Of a stretch of 8,094 nt of DNA, positions 1 to 5,920 are shown piece after piece (within the stretch, counting starts at the first letter, position 1; each line of letters begins with the position of its first letter). The notes below the pieces were generated by a model. That model was not told the origin of the DNA. It made no database searches and saw nothing but the letters and a program-made list of their open reading frames with translations. The DNA comes from an uncultured Enorma sp. (lineage in GTDB: Bacteria; Actinomycetota; Coriobacteriia; Coriobacteriales; Coriobacteriaceae), in NCBI GenBank assembly GCA_905210055.1, contig CAJLVH010000083.1, positions 1-8,094 of the forward strand, given 5' to 3'. A program made the translations under genes and the position numbers.

Positions 1-1270
1 CTCTACGCTCCCGCCGGCGTCCGTCATTGTGGTGCACGACCTCACCCCGTCCATGACCGCGACGATCGACAAGGACAACGTTGCCGGCATCGTGACCGAG
101 GTGGGCGGCCGCACCTCCCACTCCGCGATCATCGCGCGCGCCCTCGAGATTCCGGCCGTCCTCTCGGTCGTGAACAGCTGCGCCGCCATGCGTCCGGGTG
201 CCACGGCGATCGTCGACGGCACGCACGGCCAGGTCATCCTCGACCCGGACGAGGCCACGCTCGCCGACTACACCGCCAAGGCCGAGGCCATGGCTGCCGA
301 CAAGGCCGCCCTCGAGGCGTTCCGCGGTGTTGAGACCGCCACGGCCGACGGCATCAAGAAGGTGCTCGCGGTGAACATCGGCGGCCCCGGCGACGTGCCT
401 GCAGCGCTCGAGCACGACGGCGAGGCGATCGGCCTCTTCCGCACCGAGTTCCTCTTCATGGATGCGACGTCGCTTCCCAGCGAGGACGAGCAGTTCCAGG
501 CGTATCAGAACGTGGCACTTGCGCTCAAGGGTGCCTCGGTGATCATCCGCACGCTCGACGTGGGCGGCGACAAGGAGATCCCGTATCTCAAGCTCCAGAA
601 GGAAGACAACCCCTTCATGGGCTACCGTGCCGTGCGCTACTGCCTCGATAACCCGGACGAGTACAAGGTGCAGCTCCGCGCCCTCCTGCGCGCGAGCGCG
701 TTCGGCGACATCAAGATCATGGTGCCGCTCGTCACCTGCCTGGAGGAGCTCCGCCAGGTGAAGGCGCTCGTTGAGGAGTGCAAGGCCGAGCTTCGCGCCG
801 AGGGCGTGGACTTCAACGAGAACATTGAAGTCGGCGTCATGATGGAGACGGCCGCTGCCGCCAACATCGCCGACGACCTCGCCGAGGAGGCCGCGTTCTT
901 CTCCATTGGCACGAACGACCTCACCGGCTACACCATGGCGTCCGACCGCGGCAACGACAAGGTGTCCTACCTCTACAGCTGGTACTACCCGGCGGTGTTG
1001 CGCGCCATCAAGAACATCATCGTCGAGGGCGTGAAGAAGGACATCATGGTGGGCATGTGCGGCGAGGCCGCTGCCGACCCGCTGCTCACGCCGCTGCTCA
1101 TCAGCTGGGGCATGGAGGAGTTCTCCGTCTCCGCGCCGAGCGTCCTGCGCACCCGCAAGGCCATCTCCCAGTGGACGAAGGCCGACGCCGACGCCCTCGA
1201 GGAGCAGGTCATGCAGCTCAAGACCGCCGACGAGGTCAAGGCTGCGCTCGAGGAGGCCGCGCGCAAGTAG
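1..1270 (+). CDS. ptsI: Phosphoenolpyruvate-protein phosphotransferase (PTS enzyme I), 5'-truncated
   Basis: Enzyme I is the cytosolic first component of the sugar phosphotransferase system. It takes phosphate from PEP onto a histidine and passes it to HPr. The reading frame is open from base 2, so the gene begins upstream; about 420 residues are visible. The active-site motif GGRTSHSAIIAR is present, with its histidine codon at 119-121. The FRTEFLFM motif, the second PEP-utiliser signature (SIGTNDLTGYTMASDRGN) and the catalytic-cysteine motif GMCGEA (Cys codon 1058-1060) follow in the usual order. By comparison with E. coli PtsI (575 residues, His189), about 150 N-terminal residues, mainly the HPr-binding domain, lie outside the window. 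The C-terminus is complete and ends in TAG. Codons are heavily G/C-ending, as in a highly expressed gene. No ptsH is visible here. Family assignment is secure. Confidence 0.97.
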   Translation, partial: STLPPASVIVVHDLTPSMTATIDKDNVAGIVTEVGGRTSHSAIIARALEIPAVLSVVNSCAAMRPGATAIVDGTHGQVILDPDEATLADYTAKAEAMAADKAALEAFRGVETATADGIKKVLAVNIGGPGDVPAALEHDGEAIGLFRTEFLFMDATSLPSEDEQFQAYQNVALALKGASVIIRTLDVGGDKEIPYLKLQKEDNPFMGYRAVRYCLDNPDEYKVQLRALLRASAFGDIKIMVPLVTCLEELRQVKALVEECKAELRAEGVDFNENIEVGVMMETAAAANIADDLAEEAAFFSIGTNDLTGYTMASDRGNDKVSYLYSWYYPAVLRAIKNIIVEGVKKDIMVGMCGEAAADPLLTPLLISWGMEEFSVSAPSVLRTRKAISQWTKADADALEEQVMQLKTADEVKAALEEAARK

Positions 1271-1325
1271 GCTGTCCGGCCTAAGCGCGCTTCCCGTTAG
1301 GGAACCGTAAGCTTTTGGCTATCGC

Positions 1326-1354
1326 TTGCATTCACTGCATGGCGCGACTATGCT
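1326..1354 (+). promoter_or_regulatory. Putative promoter of the PfkB-family kinase gene
   Basis: A -35-like TTGCAT (1326-1331) and a -10-like TATGCT (1349-1354) are separated by exactly 17 bp. The matches to consensus are modest (3/6 and 4/6). Transcription would start near 1361, giving a leader of about 33 nt that contains the ribosome binding site for the GTG start at 1394. The -10 lies in the spacer of a perfect inverted repeat, which supports a regulated promoter. Confidence 0.45.
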
Positions 1355-1367
1355 TGCGCCATGCAGT
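1334..1367. promoter_or_regulatory. 12-bp perfect inverted repeat over the kinase promoter (operator or terminator)
   Basis: Arm ACTGCATGGCGC (1334-1345) is matched exactly by GCGCCATGCAGT (1356-1367) with a 10-nt spacer, so the arm centres are 22 bp apart, about two helical turns. The spacer holds the candidate -10 element. This is the geometry of an operator for a dimeric repressor. A second reading is a ptsI terminator, because the right arm is followed by TTCTT. However, only 26 nt then remain before the kinase start, too few for a separate promoter. I favour an operator; the regulator is not identifiable. Confidence 0.6.
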
Positions 1368-1375
1368 TTCTTGTG

Positions 1376-1384
1376 AAAGGAAGG
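1376..1384 (+). promoter_or_regulatory. Ribosome binding site that fixes the kinase start at GTG 1394
   Basis: The purine-rich AAAGGAAGG ends 9 nt before GTG 1394. The upstream in-frame ATG at 1361 has no Shine-Dalgarno sequence and falls at the predicted transcription start and inside the inverted repeat. The site therefore decides the start codon. Confidence 0.7.
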
Positions 1385-1393
1385 TGGCTGCTC

Positions 1394-2317
1394 GTGTTCT
1401 ATACGCTAACCGCCAACCCCGCCGTTGACATGACGGTGATGTGCTCGCCGCTCATCCCCAACGAGAACGTCCGCTCGCATTCCGCTGGCTACACCGCCAA
1501 CGGCAAGGGTCTCGACGTCTCGTTCGCGCTTAAGAAGTTCGGCGTCGACTCCGTCGCGCTCGGCTTCTTCGCCGGCTTCACCGGCAAGTACGTCGTCGAG
1601 GAGACCATGAACACCGGATGCCTCTGCCGCCCGGTGTGGATCGACGGCGTCACGCGCATCAACTCCTATTTCAACGACGGCGAGAACGAGTACGGTATCC
1701 TGAACCCCGGTCCTGAGCTCACGCCCCAGGGCGAGCAGGAGCTGTACAAGATCCTCGACACCACGGGCGACCTCGAGTGCCTCGTCGTGTCCGGCTCGCT
1801 GCCGCGCAAGGCGTCGAAGGACTTCCTCGATCAGGTCGTCGCCCACTCGCAGGCGCGCGGCGCCGACGTGGTGCTCGACCTCTCGAGCGACAAGCTCAAG
1901 GACCTGTGTGCCACGCATCCGCTGCTCATCAAGCCGAACCACCACGAGATGCGCGAGATCTTCGGCGTGCAGATCGACACGGACGACGATGCCCGCCGCG
2001 CGCTCGCGCTCGCTCACGAGGCCGGTGTGCAGAACGTGCTGCTTACCATGGGTAGCCGTGGCAGTGCCTACTTCTCGAACGGCGAGGACATCTGGTACGC
2101 GAAGCGCGACTTCAACATCAAGCTCGTGTCTTCCGTGTGCGCCGGCGACTGCACGCTCGCCGCGTTCCTGCTCAAGTGGTACCACGACCGCGACAACGTG
2201 GAGGAGGCGCTCAAGCTCGCGATGGCGACCGGCGCCAACGTTGCCGAGAGCGTCGGCCTGGGCGACTTCGGCCACGTGGACGAGTACAGCCGCCGCGTGA
2301 CAGTGCGCAAGCTCTAG
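1394..2317 (+). CDS. PfkB-family hexose-phosphate kinase (1-phosphofructokinase / tagatose-6-phosphate kinase type)
   Basis: This cytosolic sugar kinase of the ribokinase superfamily (307 residues from GTG 1394) probably converts fructose 1-phosphate, or tagatose 6-phosphate, to the bisphosphate with ATP. The N-terminus FYTLTANPAVD matches the FruK/LacC start (xYTxTxNPAxD), which supports this start over ATG 1361. Visible motifs in order are ANGKGLDV (about 35-42), AGFTGK, TRIN (87-90), NPGPELT, VSGSLPRKA, IKPNHHEM (KPN 180-182), LLTMGSRGS and the catalytic-Asp motif CAGD (249-252). Two motifs are off-consensus: GGKGINVA is replaced by NGKGLDVS, and the anion-hole GAGD by CAGD, although the catalytic Asp is kept. 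Length is normal for the family. It follows ptsI and ends at a strong terminator, which fits a role in PTS-sugar catabolism. Family is secure, the exact substrate is not; fruK or lacC are the closest names. Confidence 0.88.
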   Translation: MFYTLTANPAVDMTVMCSPLIPNENVRSHSAGYTANGKGLDVSFALKKFGVDSVALGFFAGFTGKYVVEETMNTGCLCRPVWIDGVTRINSYFNDGENEYGILNPGPELTPQGEQELYKILDTTGDLECLVVSGSLPRKASKDFLDQVVAHSQARGADVVLDLSSDKLKDLCATHPLLIKPNHHEMREIFGVQIDTDDDARRALALAHEAGVQNVLLTMGSRGSAYFSNGEDIWYAKRDFNIKLVSSVCAGDCTLAAFLLKWYHDRDNVEEALKLAMATGANVAESVGLGDFGHVDEYSRRVTVRKL

Positions 2318-2340
2318 GCTTCAGCTGAATCTGCGTTTTG

Positions 2341-2369
2341 AGCCCTCGTGCCTGGCACGGGGGCTTTTT
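2341..2369 (+). terminator. Intrinsic terminator after the PfkB-family kinase
   Basis: AGCCCTCGTGCC pairs with GGCACGGGGGCT, giving a stem of about 11 bp (one T-G wobble) around a tight loop, followed at once by TTTTT. It lies 23 nt after the kinase stop codon and is the clearest transcription terminator in the window. Run-through from the ptsI/kinase unit into the cca gene is therefore unlikely. Confidence 0.9.
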
Positions 2370-2600
2370 CATGTTTGAGCGTCGTGCGCGGGGTGCTTGT
2401 TTCGGTGCCTGAGGATGAAGATGTATCCGTTAGCGACCCTTCAAACGGATTAGTTTGCATCATAAGCGCTCGATTGGCCGCGGAGGGTTCGCCCGGAGAG
2501 GCCATCCACGCCTTGCGCATACGGCGCGATCCGCTCGGCTCATGGTAAGCTAGGAGCGATTGAAGAAGGCTGCAGTCGCTCGAGCGGGAAAGGAGGGGCG
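2370..2600. other. Intergenic region upstream of cca, no gene seen
   Basis: The stretch has no credible coding region; the small frame across it begins inside the terminator and has no ribosome binding site. It must contain the cca promoter, but I find no good -35/-10 pair. The only structure noted is an inverted repeat, ATCCGTT (2425-2431) and AACGGAT (2444-2450), with a 12-nt spacer, which could be a regulator site. A strong Shine-Dalgarno, AAAGGAGG (2589-2596), sits 4 nt before ATG 2601. Confidence 0.5.
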
Positions 2601-4028
2601 ATGGAGGCTGTCGATGCGAAGCGCGCTGCCGTCGCGCCTCCCGCGCTGAACGGAACGCGTCCCACTCAGGCCGCGCTCCGTGTGCTCAGCGTGCTCGAAG
2701 GTGCGGGGCTCGAGGCGTGGATCGTGGGCGGATGGGTGCGCGATGCGCTCCTGGGTGCGCCGAACCACGATATCGACGTGTGCTGTTCCGGCCTGTGGCA
2801 GGAGAGTGCCCGGGCGCTCAGAGCGTCTGGCATCGACGTAGTGGAATCGGGTACGAAATTCGGCGGCATCACGGCGATTGCAGACGGCGAGCGCATCGAG
2901 GTCACGACGTATCGCCTGGACGGCTTCTACACTGATGGGCGTCATCCGGAAAGCGTGGAGCGGGCGGCGAGTGTTGAGGAGGACCTTGCGCGTCGGGACT
3001 TCACCGTGAATGCGATGGCGTGGCACCCCGCGCGCGGTCTGCTCGATTGCTTCGACGGCGCGGGCGACCTTGAACGCCGGGAGATTCGCGCGGTGGGGGA
3101 GCCGCAGCGGCGCTTTGAAGAGGACGCCCTGCGTATGCTCCGTGCCGTGCGCTTCGCGTGTCGGCTCGACTTCACCATAGAACCTGCGACGGCTGCGGCT
3201 CTGGCGAGTTGTGCCCCGCTCCTCGATGCCGTGGCGCGCGAGCGCGTGGGCTGGGAGCTCGAGGGAATCTTGGCGACGGGACGCGCCGGCGGCGCGCTCG
3301 TGCGCTATCCCGAGATCATGTGCGCTGCCATCCCGGAGCTCGCGCTGTGCCGGGGATTCGGCCAGCACAGCCGCTACCACGTATACGATGTGTACGAGCA
3401 CACGGCGCGCGTGCTTTCGGTCGCGGGCGAGGAGGCACGCGGCCGTGGTGCCGCGGCAGGGCCTTCACCCTCGCTCATGTGGGCCGCGCTTTTGCATGAC
3501 GTGGAAAAGCCTTCCTGCTTCACGCTTGACGAGCGCGGAAACGGCCACTTCTATGGGCATCCGGAGCTCAGCGCCAAGACGGCGCGCGTCGTGATGGAGC
3601 GGCTTTCGTGTCCGAAGGAGCTTGTGCGCGATGCCTGCTTGCTCATTCGCTACCACGACCGTCCACTTGAGGCCGAGCGTCGCAGCCTTCTGCGCATGAT
3701 GAGCTGCCTTGCGGGGGCGGGCGTCGATACGATTCGTCTCATGAATGAGCTGTTCGACCTCAAGCGCGCCGATACCTTCGGCAAGGCTCCCTCGTGCTTC
3801 TATTATGTCGAAGAGATCGAGCGCATGCGCGAGATGGTGCGTGAGCTCGTGGCGACGGGCGAGGCGTATAGCCTGTCTACCCTCGATTTGGGCGGGCGCG
3901 ATCTCATCGCGGCGGGAGTGAAGCCGGGCAAGCAAGTGGGCGATCTGCTGCAACGCGCGCTCGATGCCGCAATCGACGGTGCCGTCTCCAACGACCGCTC
4001 CGCCCTCCTAGCGTATCTCAACCTGTAA
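2601..4028 (+). CDS. cca: CCA tRNA nucleotidyltransferase (class II, with HD domain)
   Basis: This enzyme adds or repairs the 3' CCA end of tRNAs using CTP and ATP. The 475-residue protein starts at ATG 2601 behind a strong Shine-Dalgarno. The nucleotidyltransferase head carries IVGGWVRD (41-48) and the metal-binding DID pair (Asp57, Asp59). RRDFTVNAMA (131-140) and the EEDALRMLRAVRFA region (173-186) follow, both diagnostic of the class II CCA/poly(A) polymerase family. An HD-superfamily domain follows: YEHT (His267), LLHD (His299-Asp300), GHPELSA (His320) and YHDRP (His352-Asp353). The C-terminus has the usual DLGGRDLIAAGVKPG region (429-443). Length fits HD-containing bacterial CCA enzymes. 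A poly(A) polymerase or a partial-CCA adding enzyme is possible, since these cannot be separated by eye. It stands alone, isolated from the upstream unit by a terminator. Codon use is less biased than in ptsI. Confidence 0.93.
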   Translation: MEAVDAKRAAVAPPALNGTRPTQAALRVLSVLEGAGLEAWIVGGWVRDALLGAPNHDIDVCCSGLWQESARALRASGIDVVESGTKFGGITAIADGERIEVTTYRLDGFYTDGRHPESVERAASVEEDLARRDFTVNAMAWHPARGLLDCFDGAGDLERREIRAVGEPQRRFEEDALRMLRAVRFACRLDFTIEPATAAALASCAPLLDAVARERVGWELEGILATGRAGGALVRYPEIMCAAIPELALCRGFGQHSRYHVYDVYEHTARVLSVAGEEARGRGAAAGPSPSLMWAALLHDVEKPSCFTLDERGNGHFYGHPELSAKTARVVMERLSCPKELVRDACLLIRYHDRPLEAERRSLLRMMSCLAGAGVDTIRLMNELFDLKRADTFGKAPSCFYYVEEIERMREMVRELVATGEAYSLSTLDLGGRDLIAAGVKPGKQVGDLLQRALDAAIDGAVSNDRSALLAYLNL

Positions 4029-4061
4029 TGTCCCAAAAAGGGACAGGTGCATTTTGGGACA
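4029..4061. repeat. TGTCCC/GGGACA palindromic repeat element
   Basis: The element begins one base after the cca stop. TGTCCCAAAA (4029-4038) is matched exactly by TTTTGGGACA (4052-4061). An internal alternative hairpin pairs TGTCCC (4029-4034) with GGGACA (4040-4045). GGGACAGG occurs twice as a direct repeat (4040-4047, 4056-4063). There is no U-tract, so it is not a typical intrinsic terminator, although the hairpin may protect the cca transcript end. It resembles REP-type intergenic repeats; the family name is not known to me. Confidence 0.75.
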
Positions 4062-4140
4062 GGAGATGTCAAATAACCCCTGGGGTAATTTGACATCTCC
4101 CGGAACCCAGACGCTCCTGGGGTAATTTGACATCTCCCGG
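4062..4140. repeat. Three-copy 19-mer repeat forming a 39-nt near-palindrome
   Basis: GGAGATGTCAAATAACCCC (4062-4080) faces GGGGTAATTTGACATCTCC (4082-4100) across a single T, with one mismatch in 19 positions. The second form recurs directly at 4119-4137. The direct repeat is longer than the 19-mer: 4079-4103 and 4116-4140 are identical over 25 nt. Outside these, CGGAACC (4101-4107) and GGTTCCG (4143-4149) form a further inverted pair around the third copy. This layout suggests a repeat element that has duplicated locally. No function can be assigned. Confidence 0.8.
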
Positions 4141-4165
4141 CAGGTTCCGTACCACGCCGCCGGGT

Positions 4166-4194
4166 AACACTTTTGACCCCGTCCCCAAAGTGTT
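4166..4194. repeat. AACACTTT/AAAGTGTT inverted repeat
   Basis: AACACTTT (4166-4173) and AAAGTGTT (4187-4194) are perfect 8-bp arms separated by 13 nt of C-rich sequence. The left arm overlaps the first base of the candidate -35 hexamer and the right arm lies just upstream of the -10. The element could therefore be a repeat that carries a promoter, or an operator for the ABC operon. Confidence 0.65.
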
Positions 4195-4202
4195 GCTATC
4201 AT
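4173..4202 (+). promoter_or_regulatory. Putative sigma70-type promoter of the ABC importer operon
   Basis: TTGACC (4173-4178) matches the -35 consensus at 5 of 6 positions and TATCAT (4197-4202) matches the -10 at 5 of 6, with an 18-bp spacer. This is the best promoter match I found in the window. Transcription would begin near 4209, giving a leader of about 30-40 nt before the solute-binding protein start. Confidence 0.6.
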
Positions 4203-4210
4203 CCTATCGG

Positions 4211-4237
4211 TAACACGAATCTGGCAATTCGTAACAC
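4211..4237. promoter_or_regulatory. Operator-like TAACAC pair downstream of the ABC promoter
   Basis: TAACAC occurs at 4211-4216 and 4232-4237, exactly 21 bp apart (two helical turns), with a third copy at 4165-4170. Between the pair is a hairpin-like ACGAAT (4215-4220) and ATTCGT (4227-4232). Lying at and just after the predicted transcription start, this is where a repressor would bind. It does not match the NikR site (GTATGA-N16-TCATAC), so a nickel regulator is not supported. Confidence 0.4.
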
Positions 4238-4240
4238 TGG

Positions 4241-5920
4241 ATGGATGGAATGGAACATCAGGTCGATACGCGTATTCTCACGCGTCGGGAACTCATCACG
4301 GCGGGCTGCGCGCTTGTGGGCACGGCCGCCCTTGCCGGTTGCGCAGGGGAGCAAGGGCAAGCGGCAAGCGGCTCCTTCGGCAGCGGCTCAAACAGCGAGG
4401 TAGACCCGGCGCGCCAGGTCGTCATCGCCATGAACACCTCGAGCGAGCCTGCAGCGGGTTTCGATCCGCTGGTGTCCTGGGGCTGCGGCGAGCATGTGCA
4501 TGAGCCGCTCATCCAGTCGACGCTCATCACGACCGATGAAAACCTTGCGTTCCAAGGCGACCTTGCAACGGAATGGCTTTGTTCCAACGATGGCCTCACC
4601 TGGACGTTCACCCTGCGCGACGACGTCGTCTTCTCGGATGGCGAGCCCCTTACGGCCTCGGATGTCGCCTTCACGCTGAACGAGGCCGCTTCCAGCGCGA
4701 CCTTCGAGGCAGACCTCACCATGGTGGAGCGCGCCGTTGCCGCAAGCGACACGGTCGTCGAGCTCCATTTGAAGAAGCCCTACAACGCGCTCCTTTACAC
4801 GCTCGCGGTGCTTGGCATCGTACCCGAGCACGCTTACGGCGAGAGCTACGGGTCGGCACCCATCGGATCCGGCCGTTACGTGCTCGAGCGCTGGGATCCC
4901 GGCCAGCAGGCGATTTTTCGCGCGAACCCTCTGTATTACGGCGAGGCGCCCGCGATGGAGCGCGTCGTCGTGGTCTTCATGGACGAGGACGCGGCGCTTG
5001 CGGCCGTGGCGGCAGGGGAGGTCGACATCGCCTATACGTTCGCCACCCATGCTCACCAGGCGTTTTCTAGCTACGAGCTCGTAAGCTATGCGACGGTCGA
5101 CTCGCGCGGCATCTCGCTGCCCGCGATCCCCGCCGGTTCCACAAAGGTCGAGGATGGCGATATCGCATACAGCGCGGGCAACGATGCGACCTGCGACGTC
5201 GCGGTGCGGCGGGCGATCTGCACGGCGATCGACCGCGACCGCGTGATCGCAAACGTCCTCGAGGGCTTCGGCAAGCCTGCTTTCAGCGTGAGCGACGGCA
5301 TGCCGTGGTCGAGTGCCGACATGGAGGTCGCATACGACGCGGCCGCCGCCGGTGAGCTGCTCGATGCCGCAGGCTGGCGTGCCGGCAACGACGGCATCCG
5401 CGCAAAAGATGGCGTGCGTGCGGCGTTCGACCTCTGGTATTCGTCTGACGATTCCGTGCGGCAGGCGATGGCCTACGAGGTTGCCGATCAGCTCGCGCAG
5501 ATCGGCATCGAGGCGGTTCCGTGCGGCGGCAGCTGGGATGAGGTCTACCTGCACCAGTACGAGGCTCCCGTCCTGTGGGGCTGGGGCTCGAACTCGCCTA
5601 TCGAGGTCTATGCGCTCAACTATTCCACCGGATGGGGGAATTACGCCTGCTACGAGAGCGCCTCGATCGACGCTCATTTGGACGACGCCCTTGCAGCGAG
5701 CGACATCGAGGATTCCTACGCCCACTGGCAGCTCGCCGCGTGGGACGGCGAGGACGGCTTCGCGCCAAGGGGCGCGGCGACCTGGGCATGGATCGCCAAC
5801 GTCGACCACCTGTACTTCAAGCGCGCGGGGCTCGACGTCGCCGCGCAGAAGCCGCATCCGCATGGGCACGGCTGGTCGCTTGCGAACAACGTCGACCGCT
5901 GGACATGGCGCGACCGATGA
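4241..5920 (+). CDS. ABC importer solute-binding lipoprotein, family 5 (nickel/dipeptide/oligopeptide type)
   Basis: This is the extracytoplasmic substrate receptor of a Dpp/Opp/Nik-type importer (559 residues). The N-terminus has a twin-arginine signal (LTRREL, Arg15-Arg16), a short hydrophobic core and a lipobox LAGC with Cys34, so it is probably exported by Tat and lipid-anchored. A Gly/Ser-rich linker follows. Family 5 hallmarks are EHVHEPLIQSTLI (84-96), the DLATEW...WTFTLRDDVVFSDGEPLTASDV stretch (107-142) and GSGRYVLERWDPGQ (209-222). VRRAICTAIDRDRV (322-335) and WGWGSNSPIEVY (446-457) follow. The C-terminus carries an unusual His motif, PHPHGHGW (538-545). Start is ATG 4241, or ATG 4250 behind a weak GGATGG; both keep the signal intact. 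It is first in an operon with two permeases. Substrate is uncertain: databases often call such proteins nickel-binding, but peptides are equally possible. Confidence 0.9.
   Translation: MDGMEHQVDTRILTRRELITAGCALVGTAALAGCAGEQGQAASGSFGSGSNSEVDPARQVVIAMNTSSEPAAGFDPLVSWGCGEHVHEPLIQSTLITTDENLAFQGDLATEWLCSNDGLTWTFTLRDDVVFSDGEPLTASDVAFTLNEAASSATFEADLTMVERAVAASDTVVELHLKKPYNALLYTLAVLGIVPEHAYGESYGSAPIGSGRYVLERWDPGQQAIFRANPLYYGEAPAMERVVVVFMDEDAALAAVAAGEVDIAYTFATHAHQAFSSYELVSYATVDSRGISLPAIPAGSTKVEDGDIAYSAGNDATCDVAVRRAICTAIDRDRVIANVLEGFGKPAFSVSDGMPWSSADMEVAYDAAAAGELLDAAGWRAGNDGIRAKDGVRAAFDLWYSSDDSVRQAMAYEVADQLAQIGIEAVPCGGSWDEVYLHQYEAPVLWGWGSNSPIEVYALNYSTGWGNYACYESASIDAHLDDALAASDIEDSYAHWQLAAWDGEDGFAPRGAATWAWIANVDHLYFKRAGLDVAAQKPHPHGHGWSLANNVDRWTWRDR

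Noticed and set aside
1291..1304. TTCCC-GTTA-GGGAA hairpin as a ptsI terminator
   Set aside because: Only 5 bp, and the T-run comes several bases later after unpaired sequence; too weak to annotate.
1406..2275. Long open frame on the minus strand opposite the sugar kinase
   Set aside because: It is the codon-bias shadow of the kinase gene. It has no family motifs and is rich in Val, Glu and Arg, as expected of antisense to high-GC coding DNA.
2348..2548. Small plus-strand frame between the kinase and cca
   Set aside because: It starts inside the terminator stem, lacks a ribosome binding site and shows no recognisable features.
2550..3401. Long minus-strand frame opposite cca
   Set aside because: The opposite strand carries all conserved CCA-enzyme motifs; this frame has none.
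4029..4140. CRISPR array
   Set aside because: Copies are few, differently oriented and unevenly spaced, with no uniform spacers and no cas genes nearby.
4008..4202. Minus-strand frame across the repeat block
   Set aside because: Its product is simply translated palindromes, with no start signal or family similarity.
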